Assembly (NCBI GenBank): GCA_020744225.1
Contig: JAGMWG010000002.1
Coordinates: forward strand, 992,001-1,056,000
DNA length: 64,000 nt
Source: Paraphoma chrysanthemicola
Taxonomy: Eukaryota; Ascomycota; Dothideomycetes; Pleosporales; Phaeosphaeriaceae
Direction: 5' to 3'
The position numbers were made by a program, and so were the translations under genes. Under the pieces are notes generated by a model. It saw only the letters and a list, made by a program, of their open reading frames with translations, was not told the origin of the DNA and ran no database searches. Each line of letters begins with the position of its first letter. Position 1 is the first letter of the stretch. Shown here piece after piece: positions 12,639-24,564 of this stretch.

Positions 12639-13367
12639 GCGGATGCGGGAGCGGGTGCAGACAGTGGGGTAGACATGCGAGGGTATGCCTGAGAACATGG
12701 GGTGCATAGAAAGGGCAAAAGGGGCGTTCTGGGAGCTCCGGCAGCCTCATGCGAAAGCCATGGGGAACGTCTAATATTCATTGTGATCGGATTTTGGAGT
12801 TTGGGTGGGTGTGGATCGGACGATTCATGTTTCATACCCGGTTGGAAGGATACCTTTTTGATTTGGCTGCGTCAACCTTGGCCTCTCTCACGACTGTTGG
12901 CAAACTCTCCACTAACTTCAAGATCTGTAGACTAGGTCGATCAAAAATGTATTATAACTTACTTATTTTATCCACACTCCATGCGTCAAACAGAGCGGTG
13001 CCGCTGATGGAAGTACTCTACAGTCTGCCTACAGCCGACATCAGCGAACAGATTATTGTTGTCGCTTTGCAATACGAGCTTCCTTGCTATAATATCCTCA
13101 ATTTCAGTACAGTCTGGCATCTTGTGTTCGACCCGTGGACAACTCGCAGAAGGTTGCACTAAACTTCGTCGGACTTAGCTCGCCTTCGCTAGTGGGGCTG
13201 AGGCTGAGTCCGAGGGCAGCTTCCAACTCTCTTCTCCACACCTTCGTGTCACGCTCCTCCTCAAAATTGACAGTAGACAGCTGCGAGTTTCGCGAAATCA
13301 GAGCTACGATTGTAAACTCGCTGGTCTAGCTTGAGGGACTTGTATCGTGCCTGATGAACAAATCACG
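12639..13367. other. Intergenic region upstream of the kinase gene
   Basis: No gene, RNA or repeat is supported here. It should contain the 3' end of the small-protein transcript and the promoter and leader of the kinase gene. Confidence 0.4.
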
Positions 13368-16300
13368 ATGACGGACAAGGCTGTGGCCGATCTCGATAAA
13401 GCGCTCGGAATATGGTTTCCTCCTGGCCAGCCTGCGCAATCTGCGTTCTCAGAAAGCGACATCAAGGACATTGTGGACACTCTTCGTCGCCATAAGCAGG
13501 AGTCTTGGAGCCGGATACCGCGCATTTACATAACCCTCCGCTTGGCCGGCCACCTGGATGTGATCGACATATTCCTAGACACTGGGACCTCGGACATCTC
13601 CTTTCCTTTCACGCCTCAGACGCTTCCAGGGACACTGAAGGATGTCACTGCTAGGTCTGACTTCATCGAGAAGCAGGTCAGCGTCCTCACGAAAGGACTA
13701 GATCTCGAGAAAGAGCACGGAAAACACCGCCACCTCGCGAGTACAGAAGACACCCCATTCGAGAAGATCCAAGAGCTCGGAAAAGGTGGCTATGGTTATG
13801 TTGACAGGGTTCGAAGTAACGTCAGTTACCGCGAATATGCACGGAAGCTGATACCCCGCGGACGGACCTTCCGCAAAGATAAGGCTGTGCTTCGAGACTT
13901 CGAACGCGAGCTGGCAATGTTGAAGAAGCTCACTCATCATCATATAGTTGAGCTAGTAGGTAGCTACACCGATCCTAAGTATGTCCACCGTATCGTCCGA
14001 TACACGAGCTCACATTCTGCAGGTACGTCGGTCTCATCATGTCGCCAGTGGCCGACCGGAACTTGGACGACTTCTTGGACAGAGACTACATACCGCCCGA
14101 AGACCTTTCTTTCCTGCGCACTTTCTATGGATGCCTCGCAAGAGCACTACGGTATCTCCACGGTAACCAGATTCGACACAAGGACATCAAGTCTCAGGTT
14201 CGTATTACCAGGGTGCCAGGCTTTCTTTGAGCTGACACGATTAGAATGTACTCGTCAAGGGTCACCATGTGTACCTCGCCGACTTTGGCTTGAGCCTTGA
14301 TTGGTCGGAAATCGGTGCTAGCACTACCACCGGTCCTTCATCCAAAACGCTGCGGTACTGCGCCCCCGAGGTCGCAGCAAATCAGTCACGAAATTCGGCT
14401 TCTGATTTATGGTCTCTGGGATGCGTCTTTCTCGAGATATGGACAACGCTACGCGGTGATGCTGTGGCAGACCTCATGGAGTACTTGGCCGCGAATGGTA
14501 CTGGATCGACCTGCTACTATGCCAATGAAGAGGCTGTCTCATCTTGGATTCAGAGACACCATAAGCATGATAGCATTGATGCTAAACTGCCAAACCCTTG
14601 GATACAGTCCATGCTCCACCGTAGTCACACGGAGCGTTGCACTGTTGCTGTCTTGTGTGATTGGATTGCAAAGGCGAATCGCAATCCCGCAGTGCGCGTG
14701 AGCTTTATGGGGAGATGCTGCAGCGAAGATGAAGAGTCCGCCGAAAGCGTTTGCTCAACCGATATTGATTTAACTGATGGTGGTGAGGGTGCAGAGTACC
14801 TGCCAATAAAGCAAGTAAAGCAAGTCGTCGATCATTCTGCTACATCTGTTCACCCGGCCGCCACCTCGCAAGGAATCATGACCGAATGCCTTCCGGAGCT
14901 AGAAGCAGATCCGCCTTCCAAATTACAAGAAGAAGAGAGCCAGCCCGAGCAAAGCATGCCAGTTGCCAGTACAGGAATGCAAGCCCACTGTAGTCATGAT
15001 ATCGACCATAACGGATTAGAACCGGAACATATGATTGAGACTGGCCACATAGACCCTATCTTGAGTGGATCCCTCTTGTACAAGCCATTATGGGCTGGCC
15101 AGAGCCCAACCAAGTACGAAAGTAAATATTTCTGGTTTGCAGAACATCCCTTTTGGCCTCCTCAATTAACGGAAATCCGCAATACGAAGTCTGAGAGGAC
15201 TCTCAAAGCCATAGCGTGGTCTACGCAGACTAATACGGGTGTCCTTTGCTTCTGAGAAAGCTATGACGGCTACCTGGAATACCCTCAAGGGATCTTGAAC
15301 CTGGTGCGCTTGCTTGCCCCATCTCAGCATCCGTATTACAACTAATATCTCGTAGGCATACGCCGATAGGCTCTTCAAGCCCAACAGGCTGACCATAGCA
15401 ATCACAGATTCCGGATGGAATCACCTTTTCGAAGCTCGAACTGCACAGTTAAGTGACCGGTGGTTTCATACGATTGAAACTGCTATCAGGGAAGCAAAGG
15501 CGATTAAAGAGGGTATTGAGACTAGCGAAAGCTACGTGTGGCAATTACAAACTCTCAGGAATGCAAAAGTGGCAGAAGATGGTATCGACACTAGCGACAG
15601 CTACCTGGGACACTTACCTGCAATCGAAAATCAGCTGGTTACGGAGCTCGCACCCGTGAGACAGCCACTACCAGAAGTCGCAAACATTCAAGATGAGAGT
15701 GCTTCCACAGATGTGAGCGTGGACACTCGAACACTTTCGCAGCATTCCGAACAACAATCCCACGCAGAGGGACCTGACGCGGGGGTTGAAGGTGTCGTGA
15801 ACAATGAAACGAGCTATCCCCCCCAGGAGCACCACGGCCGACCACCTTCGGAGAACGGGACGAGAAAGCTATCACTCCAAGATATCGAGATCACTGTGAA
15901 TATGACAGCGAATCAGTATATATACCGGCGACTGAAACTCTCAGCTAGTACGGATTACGGCTATTTCATCCATGAAGTTCTTCAAGCAGAGCACGAGCTC
16001 CAACGAGGAGGCGCCGGCAGAACACGTCTCATAAAACTCAAAAAGTTTAAGAAGAACGTAACGAAGGAGAACGGGATTGTGCAGCGGATCATTGCGACCG
16101 TCCCTCTGGAGGATTTGGTGACCAAATTGATCGCTGTCCTTGCTAGCCTTGGCTTTGCTTATATTCTGGAAGGCGACCGTGTGACATGCGGCTATCCCGC
16201 AGATATTGCGTGTAAACTTCAAAATATTGAGAGTAGACATACTTGCTCAATGTTGCATCTGAAACGTAGCATCGTGTTAGAATGTTGGAAATCGAGGATA

Positions 16301-16555
16301 AATGCATGGGATGAGTCGAAGTCGAATGACGAGCGCTCTCGCATGAAGCAGTTTTTATTGCCCGGTTTTGCTGGTACATTGTTAATTCTGGAGATCTTCT
16401 TCATTGACACCAGTGGTTGGAGAATTACCGACAGAGAAAGGTACCGAGACATCGTTATCACGGGGGCAAATTACCGGCGCGACTTTATCCTGCTGCGCGG
16501 CAGATTGTTCGCAGAGGCCATTATTTACAAGCTTGAGGACTACTTGATTGCTTAA
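13368..16555 (+). CDS. Protein kinase with long novel C-terminal region; in-frame TGA
   Basis: The ATG at 13368 is the first in frame. Introns are 13979-14022 (44 nt), 14198-14244 (47 nt) and 15304-15355 (52 nt, ACTAATA branch point); all junctions keep frame, giving about 1014 codons. The Gly-rich loop GKGGYGYV lies near residue 139, the ATP lysine in YARKLI near 162, the catalytic loop RHKDIKSQN near 257 (HKD instead of HRD), DFG near 275 and APE near 303, so an active Ser/Thr kinase is expected. The region before the kinase domain resembles no domain I know. A TGA at 15253-15255 (codon 599) interrupts clearly coding sequence: ESYDGYLEYPQGILNL follows in the same frame before the last intron. 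Beyond it lie about 400 further codons of unknown type. The gene may be a fresh pseudogene, or the truncated kinase may be the product. Confidence 0.65.
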
Positions 16556-16980
16556 CAGCTTGGACATGCGGTCAAGGACATTATCCATTTGTACTTCATA
16601 ATTGCGTTGATGGGCTCGTCGTTGGGTACATGTCGTTTCAGAAACCTCGAGAAGCCTTGAATACCCCCAGTCGAGCGCGTATTTCAGTATGAAGAATGAC
16701 TTGAGGAGTAACAGAGTCGGCCATTGGGCCGTTGAATGCATAATCTTGCGCACAAACCATGATAATCGCGTACAACCTATGGTAGACCTCTGCCATGACA
16801 GACGGCTGACGAAAAAGAAGAATGTGAAAAATAGCAGATGTCAGGGAAATGAGTGTCATATTATAATTCTACATCATAACCACGCCGTGCAACACTTGAC
16901 AGGCGCGGATGGCTCCGGACCAATCACTCCGTTAACGTTGTCTCTGATGATCTCAAGACGACCAGTGAATGATGTAGCGT
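16556..16980. other. Convergent intergenic region
   Basis: Short spacer between the 3' ends of the kinase and siderophore transporter genes. It should hold both polyadenylation regions; no other feature is seen. Confidence 0.5.
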
Positions 16981-18868
16981 CTAGAAGACCGTACCCTTAG
17001 TCTGCTTACCCTTCTCCTCCTCAAGCTTCTTGATGTTGGTGTTCCTCCAAATCCAGATGGACGCGAAGCACAACGGCACAAAGCAGGCACCGGTAATAAC
17101 CATCTTACGCTGCACATCCGCATAGGCACCAATAACGGCTTCGCGTTCAGGCGTTCCGTCCAAGAACGACATCTGTACCGCGATATCGCCGAAGATGAGC
17201 GTCGCATTCACCTTGCTGGCTTCTGGCAGGCGGTTGTAGATCTGGGTTGGGAGAATGTTGTTCCACAGAGCACCGGCGATAGCGATACCGATGGAAGACC
17301 CGAAACTGCCGAAAAGACCCCACAACGCGAGAACAGCGGCGATTTCTTGATGCGTGACGGGAACCATGACGGCGAGTTGAGCACAGGTGGCGAAGATACC
17401 AGTGCCGAGGCCAACAAGGACTTGTGTGAGGGCGAGCACGCCCGGAGCAGTTGACGGTGCGCGGAAGGGGATGAGAAGCGCAGTGCCGAGGAGAACAACG
17501 GGAGCACCGGTGTATGCAGTCCACTTGAAGTTACCAGAGTAGCTGATCCACCAAGCGACGAAGGGGCTGAAGATGGATGAAGCCAGCGAGAAGGAGTTGA
17601 GAATGTAACCAGCGTGTGTAACGCTCTGTCTGTGGACGACGAGGAGGTACGAGTAGAAGTATCCGTTCCAGCAGAAGATAGACAAGAACATAATACCGTA
17701 CAGCAAGCATGAGCCGACAATAGTGCGGTCCTTGAGGAACTTCCAAGGCAAGAACTGCACGGGTGCGAGCTTGGCCTCCCAGTAGTAGAAGGCTGGGAAC
17801 AACAGTAGGCCGAGGACAATCATGGCGATGATGTATGGAGTCTCCCAGCTCTTGGGAGCGTATTGGACGAGACTGAAGGGAAGGAGGAATAGACAGAAGG
17901 CTGCCATGATCAGGATAATGCCAACAACTGGCTAAAAGTTAGCGAAGGCGCAGGAAAGTGAGAAGAAGTTGTCATGCTTACTGTCGAATTGGACAAAGTG
18001 GAAAGCTATCGACTGGAAGACGGTGCGGCCAGACTTTTCCTTCTGAATAACACCAGCTTGCTTAGCCTTGCGGTACATGAACATCATGATCGCCATGGCC
18101 GGCAAACTAGCACCAATGAAGACAAAGATGAAGGCACCAAATGCCCATCGCCAGTTGCCCTTGGTCACAAAGATCTCACCAATCGCTGGGCCTGCGAAAG
18201 TGCTGGCAATGCGAGGTGTGCCGTTGAGGGTGAAGATGAGCATGCGGTTCTTGAGGGAGGTGATGTCGGCTGCCATGATGTCCGTGACGTACAGCACGCC
18301 AATGTGACCGCCCCAGTAGAGGACGTGACCGGCGACGTATGATTGAACGTTAGTGCAGGCGGCTTTGATGGCCATACCGACAAGGACGATGATAAGCATC
18401 AGGAAGAAACCCTCAACACGACCGAAGACGTCGATGAACTTGGACGTGGCGAGGGGGATGCAGCCGGCGAGCGCCGTCGACATGACGTTTCCGACATTGA
18501 GGAGACCATGTCTGCTGAAGGACGAGGTAATGAAGGGATTGAGTGCGGCATCAATGGCGTTTTGCAGGAAAGCTACAAATTCGATAAGGTAGAGGCTGTA
18601 TTGCGGTTAGCATGCAGTTGGGAACCAATGGCTGCGTGTCTTACAAGATGAACATCAGGATAAGCGTCTGCTTGCTCCAAATGTCCGTGATAGCTCTTAC
18701 GCGCTGCACACCGTCCTGGAACTTCTCCGAATCGGTATCAGGCTTGAAGCTATCACTGCCATTGTCTACACCGTGGGAGGTAGGCTGAGCACTCTTCTCA
18801 ATGTCATATTCCTTCGACACATCGTACGCAGGGCGCACAGCGTCCGTATCGAAAGCAGTCGTTGCCAT
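16981..18868 (-). CDS. Siderophore iron transporter, major facilitator superfamily
   Basis: The protein is a proton-coupled importer of iron-siderophore complexes, of the Sit1/Arn/MirB type, expected in the plasma membrane. The ATG at 18868 starts exon 1 (to 18645); introns 18644-18596 (49 nt) and 17981-17928 (54 nt) join three exons in frame for 594 residues, the usual size of this 14-span family. A hydrophilic N-terminus of about 65 residues (ending RVRAITDIWSKQTL) precedes the first span. The IYLIEFV-type first helix, GNVMSTALAG, GHVLYWGGHIGVLYVTDIMAAD and the FRAPSTAPGVLALTQVL stretch match the family. Substrate siderophore cannot be read from sequence. Three perfect iron-GATA sites lie upstream, which fits repression by an SreA/SRE1-type factor in high iron. 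No siderophore biosynthesis genes are adjacent. Confidence 0.88.
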
Positions 18869-19145
18869 GATGCAATCAATCGAGGCAGACCCGAAGTTAA
18901 GCCGAGCAGGGCAAGCTCAGCAGGGTTGCAAATTAGGTGCAGGAGCGAAAGATGAGTGACGATCCCAACAGCAGGTCGCACACATCTTAAGTATCACGCT
19001 GCCCTACTCTCCGATGACCGGACAGGGAAGGTCGAAAGAGCAACCGCATGAAAATTTTGCCATCGACACCCACCCGGTGGCTTGGGATGGACAGCTAATG
19101 TTGGAGGTGACCCGCGTGCCCAGGGGCCGACGACTGCGCTAGATG

Positions 19146-19154
19146 ATCAGATAA
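19146..19154 (+). promoter_or_regulatory. Iron-GATA factor site 1 (ATCAGATAA)
   Basis: The 10-mer GATCAGATAA matches the (G/A)ATC(T/A)GATAA consensus known for SreA/SRE1 iron repressors. It lies about 280 bases upstream of the transporter ATG. Confidence 0.7.
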
Positions 19155-19167
19155 GGGATAGATGATC

Positions 19168-19176
19168 TTATCAGAT
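19168..19176 (-). promoter_or_regulatory. Iron-GATA factor site 2 (ATCTGATAA)
   Basis: On the minus strand this reads GATCTGATAA, a second exact match to the extended SreA/SRE1 consensus, 22 bases from site 1 and in inverted orientation to it. Confidence 0.7.
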
Positions 19177-19841
19177 CCAATCTCGCCCTTCGTCTGCCCA
19201 TGTGGCGTTCTCTTGGCCCGCTCACGCCCCGCTACAGAATTGCTGCCAAGTACTTGGCAGACAATGTCAGTGGCAGACGCCTCCTCGGATTGCCGAAACG
19301 AGGATCGTCTTCCGAAGGCCCTGAAAGTGTGCGACTCAAGGGTCTAGCACTCGCATGAGCTGTGGATACAGCCGAGCCGGTACTAATTGCCCTGTGAACT
19401 CCAGATGCGCTGGTTTTTTGCGGTTTCTTGGTACAAACTTTGGCGCTGGGACGAATCATGGTGGACAGCTTGACGCGCTTGCTCGACGTGGGCGCAATGG
19501 CGAAAAACAAATGTTGGAATGGCTCGTTGTTGGAAAAGTAGCCGACGCGCGTGGGAACGGTGCATCATGTGCATGGGACGTCCAGGTGCCGTTCTTCCAA
19601 GGATAGTGATCCTCCACCCGTTCATCCTCAAAGCTTGAGAGTCTGGATTTTCCATCGCATCAAGAAGGATTTTATCATGAGTACAGCAAGATACTAAGAA
19701 CTTGTCTTCTTCGAGACGATCAGCTCGGGTGAGTCGGCTGGTCAATATCATGGTGCGCAAAGTTAAGACACATGCGAAGACGGCAGCGGCTTGGTGGCCT
19801 CCGCCATACACATCAGCGGCGCACACGCCACTTCCATAATC

Positions 19842-19850
19842 TTATCAGAT
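19842..19850 (-). promoter_or_regulatory. Iron-GATA factor site 3 (ATCTGATAA)
   Basis: A third exact GATCTGATAA on the minus strand, about 980 bases upstream of the transporter ATG. The distance makes its role less certain than that of sites 1 and 2. Confidence 0.5.
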
Positions 19851-21358
19851 CATCGCATCAAAGTCGCTGATGACCCGGACCTGATTGCTTGCCTTGCGAA
19901 ATGAATACGGGTACTTCTCCGTGGCACATGCGCTTCACCTGGTCGTTCCGATATAGGCCGAAGGTGTGGACACGGTTATGTGGTGTCACACCGCGGGGGT
20001 GGACGCACAAGGCTCAAAGTGGGGACACCACCTGCATGTCCTCCTTGTTGGTCCCACAAGACCTCGACCATTCCTCTGGCAAAGTGGATCTGGTCATCTC
20101 CACATGCCTTGAAAATAATTGGGAAAATAGTCGCTTCTATGCAGACAAGTGACCTCGGGAATATGTTGCCAATGAAGTCGCCCATCGATGCCAGACCTAA
20201 TCCTCTCGAATTTTGTTCTGCCTCGTATTCTATGTCTACCGCCGTATGGTCTTACCATCAGTTCTGAAGTCTGCCCACTTGGTTATAGTGGAGTGTGACT
20301 TTGTTGATAGGAAAGCAAACTAAATTGCAGGACAATTGCTCGTCCACCACGCCACCATGTCGACTGGGTTGAACACCTGACGACTGCGCGGTCTCAAATT
20401 CACCCAGCCGGCGAGCGACGTCCACCGAAGACCAGTTTAGCTCTCTACTGTGTAGATTTTCGACACATAGCTTCGACCTTGTGGGTGTCCATTGGTATCC
20501 TCGAATCGAAATACTGGGTTATCCACTCTTCGCAGCAATATCTTCAAGCCATCTCGAACCTACAACCGGCTGAACGCTGAATATCTAGCAAATTCGCGAG
20601 ATCCCATATGACAAGCGATAGTGGACTGTACAATTCAAATCACTTCTCAAGAGAGATTGGAAAGTGAACAAGTTGCGGAGCACGAGAGAAAACCCTGTCC
20701 ATGAAGGCACTTGAATGGCGCATTTGGCACCGACACGACACAAGTGCTCATACTTGCACCATGAGCACCATCGTAGCCCACAATTCACCGACTAAAAGAA
20801 CAGATATCCATCTCTGTGATGCTCGTTGGAGAATTGTATCGATCGCGCCATGCATCTCTTCGCTCCGCATGAAATTACGACACCGAAATACAGCTGTCAC
20901 CACATTGCAGACCTGACATTCGATTTATCCTCGATCCCTCAAACAAATGTACGATTCGGATTTGACCTCAATGGATCGTTGATGTCTTACAACACAACCC
21001 AGGTTGTTTCGTGGAGCGATAGCTATTCATGAGTTCAAGATCAATAAGGGTAAACCCAATCGTTTTGCAAGGCTACTTTGTTTCACTGTGCTGGATATAC
21101 AAGAGTGCTTGGAATCCAGGATGATACCAAAGCTCTTAGCACATGAGATATGAGTAAGTAGGATGGCTTATGTGTTCGCTAATTACCAGCTTCATCTTCC
21201 CACTTTCTTGTCTTTCCCCGCTCCTCCTCAATTCCTTCGTTTATTCCCTCTCCCTCCTCTCGCCAATTCCTCATCCGCATTCACGCCTCATTCCATCCCC
21301 CTCAGGTTTCTGCCTCGGTCCTCCCCTCGACGCCTATCTCTGTCCCTTCCCTCCCTCC

Positions 21359-23116
21359 TCACAACTCCGCCTCATCCATATTCCTAACCCATCCAACCAT
21401 CCACCTCGTCGCATCCACATGCGCCCTAACCCCCATCTTCTCATCCACAGTATGAATATTCCCCAAGCCATTCTGCTCACGATCCCAACCAGGCCCATAG
21501 CGGAAGATATTCTCACTCAGGTCCCAATAATACCGTGTGTCTGTGTTACCCGTCATGATACCCGGGCTGACGAGTAATTCCTTGCCGTACAGTGCGCGGG
21601 TAGTGCCGGAGAGAACAGCGAAGGGCGTGACGCGCGTGGTATTGGATGAGGGGTGGAGGTTTGTTGGGGTTACGGGTGCGGGTTCGAGGAGTGTGGGGTG
21701 TGCTGAGAGTGTGATGCTTGATGGTGTTTCGGTGCCATTAAAGGCGTGGAGAGCGAGATTATATTTCTTCGCAACTTGTGCTGCAAGCGATGAGATATGT
21801 TTTTTCACGGCTGCCGAGGTGGATCCAACGTTGATGCGATGGTTGACGGTGACTTGGGTGCGTTCGGGCAGCGCATTACTCTTTACGCCGCCGTGAATGA
21901 TGTCGACGGCCACGGAGGTGGTGAAGAGGTATTTGATTTCTGGACCGAGCTTGGCGGCTTCGATGGCGAGATGATCTTTCTTGGACTTCTTGGAGCACGT
22001 CGAGTGCTTCGATGCGCGCTTGCCAAGTAGTTTTTCGAGCTTTGAGGGAAATTTCGGAGCGTGTTCTGCACCACAATGGAGGAGATCTAGATATGGATTT
22101 TCCTCGTAGAGATGTGGCTCGTATAGGTTGCTTTCGATCAAGGCGATAAGCTCGCTCGCTACGCCAATGCCGTTGTGCTTTGGTGGGATCGACGAATGTC
22201 CTCCAGGCATTCTTACCACGATTTCAACATCAACATAGCCTTTCTCCGCAACACCAGGGAGCGCGAAGTTCGTGCCCCAGCTCTCCACATTAACCGCGCC
22301 CTCGTCAACAATAGCCGCGATTGAATCATGACCATACTTTTTGATCAAAAACTGGGAAAGATGCCCTGCACCCTCTTGACCAGAGATCTCCTCGTCAAAC
22401 CCAAACGACAGTATTAGCGCCCTCTTCGGCGAGAAATCCGCTGACAGGAGCGCCTCCACGGCTCCAAGAATCGCAATAAGCTGATTCTTGCAATCGCTCG
22501 ACCCGCGCCCCCAAACAAATTTCCCATCAAAATGTCCCGAAAATGGCGGATGCGTCCAGCTCTTCACCGTACTATCAGGCACAGGAACAACATCTTGATG
22601 CGCCATGAGAAGATTAGGTTTCAAGCTCGCATCGCTTCCTTTCCAGGTATACAGCAATCCATGCTCGTTCACCTTCTCCAGCTGCAAACTCGCATGGACA
22701 AGCGGGAAAGTCTTCGCGAGATAGTCCGCGAAGCTGTAAAAGACGTCCCAGCGTGTATCGGACCCAATCTCGCCCATGTCATCGTAGCTCTGCGTCGGGA
22801 TTTTGACGGCGCCGGACAGACGCTCAATAGCAAGTTCTTTGAATGCGGCGGATTCGAGATATGCTTCTAATTCTTCCAGCTCTTTTGTCTGGTGCGATGG
22901 CTTCAGTGGCGAGACCTGGGGACATTTTGGTGCCGAGGTCGTTGGTCGTGGATCAAGCTGCCATGGTGGTGAAGCTAGCTCGGTAATGGAGTGGCGAAGC
23001 AGGAACCACAAGGCGCCGAAGAAGAGAGCGATCTTGATGAACGGAGCATATCGCAAGCTTCTGCTTGGCTTTGTGACAAGCACGGGTGTCTGCACGCCCC
23101 AATTCTTGGCTGCCAT
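21359..23116 (-). CDS. CPS1: Carboxypeptidase S, M20 metallopeptidase
   Basis: The enzyme is a zinc-dependent carboxypeptidase that releases C-terminal residues from peptides in the vacuole. The single exon gives 585 residues from the ATG at 23116; an upstream in-frame ATG at 23185 would only add a Pro/His-rich leader and is less likely. Residues 23-40 form a signal anchor (FIKIALFFGALWFLL), as in yeast Cps1. Zinc and catalytic motifs are AHQDVVPV (172-179), GRGSSDCKN with Asp 208, and FDEEISG with Glu 242-243; the dimerisation domain starts after RMPGGHSSIPP. The last metal-binding histidine lies in the C-terminal GNIHTVDE stretch. Length and motif order match the family. Confidence 0.92.
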   Translation of the reverse strand: MAAKNWGVQTPVLVTKPSRSLRYAPFIKIALFFGALWFLLRHSITELASPPWQLDPRPTTSAPKCPQVSPLKPSHQTKELEELEAYLESAAFKELAIERLSGAVKIPTQSYDDMGEIGSDTRWDVFYSFADYLAKTFPLVHASLQLEKVNEHGLLYTWKGSDASLKPNLLMAHQDVVPVPDSTVKSWTHPPFSGHFDGKFVWGRGSSDCKNQLIAILGAVEALLSADFSPKRALILSFGFDEEISGQEGAGHLSQFLIKKYGHDSIAAIVDEGAVNVESWGTNFALPGVAEKGYVDVEIVVRMPGGHSSIPPKHNGIGVASELIALIESNLYEPHLYEENPYLDLLHCGAEHAPKFPSKLEKLLGKRASKHSTCSKKSKKDHLAIEAAKLGPEIKYLFTTSVAVDIIHGGVKSNALPERTQVTVNHRINVGSTSAAVKKHISSLAAQVAKKYNLALHAFNGTETPSSITLSAHPTLLEPAPVTPTNLHPSSNTTRVTPFAVLSGTTRALYGKELLVSPGIMTGNTDTRYYWDLSENIFRYGPGWDREQNGLGNIHTVDEKMGVRAHVDATRWMVGWVRNMDEAEL

Positions 23117-24564
23117 GGTGTGTGTTGGTCTTGGGATGGAAGGGTCAGGGTGCGGATGTTGTGCGGGGATAACGTCGTCACGCAAAGGTTAAGCCCGATG
23201 GGGAAGGTACGCCTTATCGCTCTCCACTTTCGCAATTCGGCCGATTGCATACGTCAATGTACAAAGTTTAATCATGGTTTCGCTAACAATCGAATAAGGC
23301 CGGTACGGAAACATAGTCAAGTCCTGTGAAACGTCGCGATGGCATCATCCTTGGGTGTTCACAAAAACATGCTCAAGAGTCAAGTGCCGGATCGATCGAA
23401 CCCACTTCTTACCAGCCACTGAACAGTGTTCGCGCACGTTGTCAAGTATGAAATGACCATCCCTCACTTACATCCGAAGATTCCGGGGCCGAATGATCCA
23501 AAGCCTGAGGGCCCTCCTTGCACGATGTCTTAGGGCCTTCCAGGGGAGATGTTCGCAGGACCGGATCTGGGCTCGTCTGACTGTGTGTTTCCTTGAGAGA
23601 ACCGCTTCACCATATTTTGCACAAGTAATCCTCTTTTCTTTGAAACTATCATGTATGTTCCGGACGACTCGGTCGTTTTCGAAGCTTCGTGGTTGAGCGA
23701 TGATGTTTGTGCGTCAGGTTCTTCAGAATGGTCAGGCGTTGACTAGTTGCGCTGCACTTCCTGTGGCACTGATGCCGAGTGACGAATACTGAACTTACTT
23801 GGTTCGATGAATCCAGAGTCGCGGAAACTGTTTTCTGCTTCGTCATCGGCAGGTCGCCTCGGCGGTCACTTCGTGGGTGTATGTCACATCAAGTGAACCG
23901 TACTAGAAGTATCGGTGCAGTGTTTCGGCGTAGCGAGGGCGCTCGCGATACCAAGAACGGCGAGTCGTGGGGTACAGGTAAATCCCGTATGATTTAGACA
24001 TCGCGAAACGGCCGCGGTGCGGTGACTGGCAGGGTTCTTAGTAATAGTGTGTTGTAAGGAGTTACAAATGCAAATATGAGTAAAAAAGACTGGCTGTTGA
24101 TGATGTTAAGTATGCTGAATATGGCAAATTGGAAAGATGACAAGGTAATACTGGAGATGGTGTTGGGGAACCATTGCGCTAGAAGGTGCGACATTTGCAA
24201 AGGTACAGGCATCAGTCATCACAATGGAGTGTACGTTCGCGGAGGGGTAGAGGTGAAGTCGCGGTGGCACGTGTGGTGCGCAGGAGGAAAAAGCACACTG
24301 TCCGCGGTTCAGAGAGTACATGAAGCTCATATCTCTGTAGAGGGGGTAAGGATAAGAAGTAGTATTAAAGATAATACAGACGGTCCAGACATCGAAAACA
24401 TGTCGACGGAACCGGTGTGGCACACATGAGCGTATCCAAGTCGTGAAAGCATACAAAGAATGCCTGCCCGAGGGTGTCATGCGAGACCTATGGCAAGAAC
24501 ACCACGGCGACGTAAACGTGGAAGACCATGGTGGTCGAGGGTATCAAAATACTATTAGAAAAAT
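23117..24564. other. Intergenic region
   Basis: Carboxypeptidase promoter and the 3' region of the RGS gene. No supported gene, RNA or repeat. Confidence 0.45.

Larger units (their letters stand above)
18869..21358. other. Upstream region of the siderophore transporter
   Basis: About 2.5 kb between the transporter start and the 3' end of the carboxypeptidase gene. It contains the three iron-GATA sites listed separately. A CT-rich tract lies near 21190-21370, at the carboxypeptidase 3' end. No gene is supported. Confidence 0.5.

Noticed and set aside
23385..23415. Minus-strand GGGTTCGATC resembling a tRNA T-arm
   Set aside because: Stem partner bases do not pair and the rest of a cloverleaf is missing.
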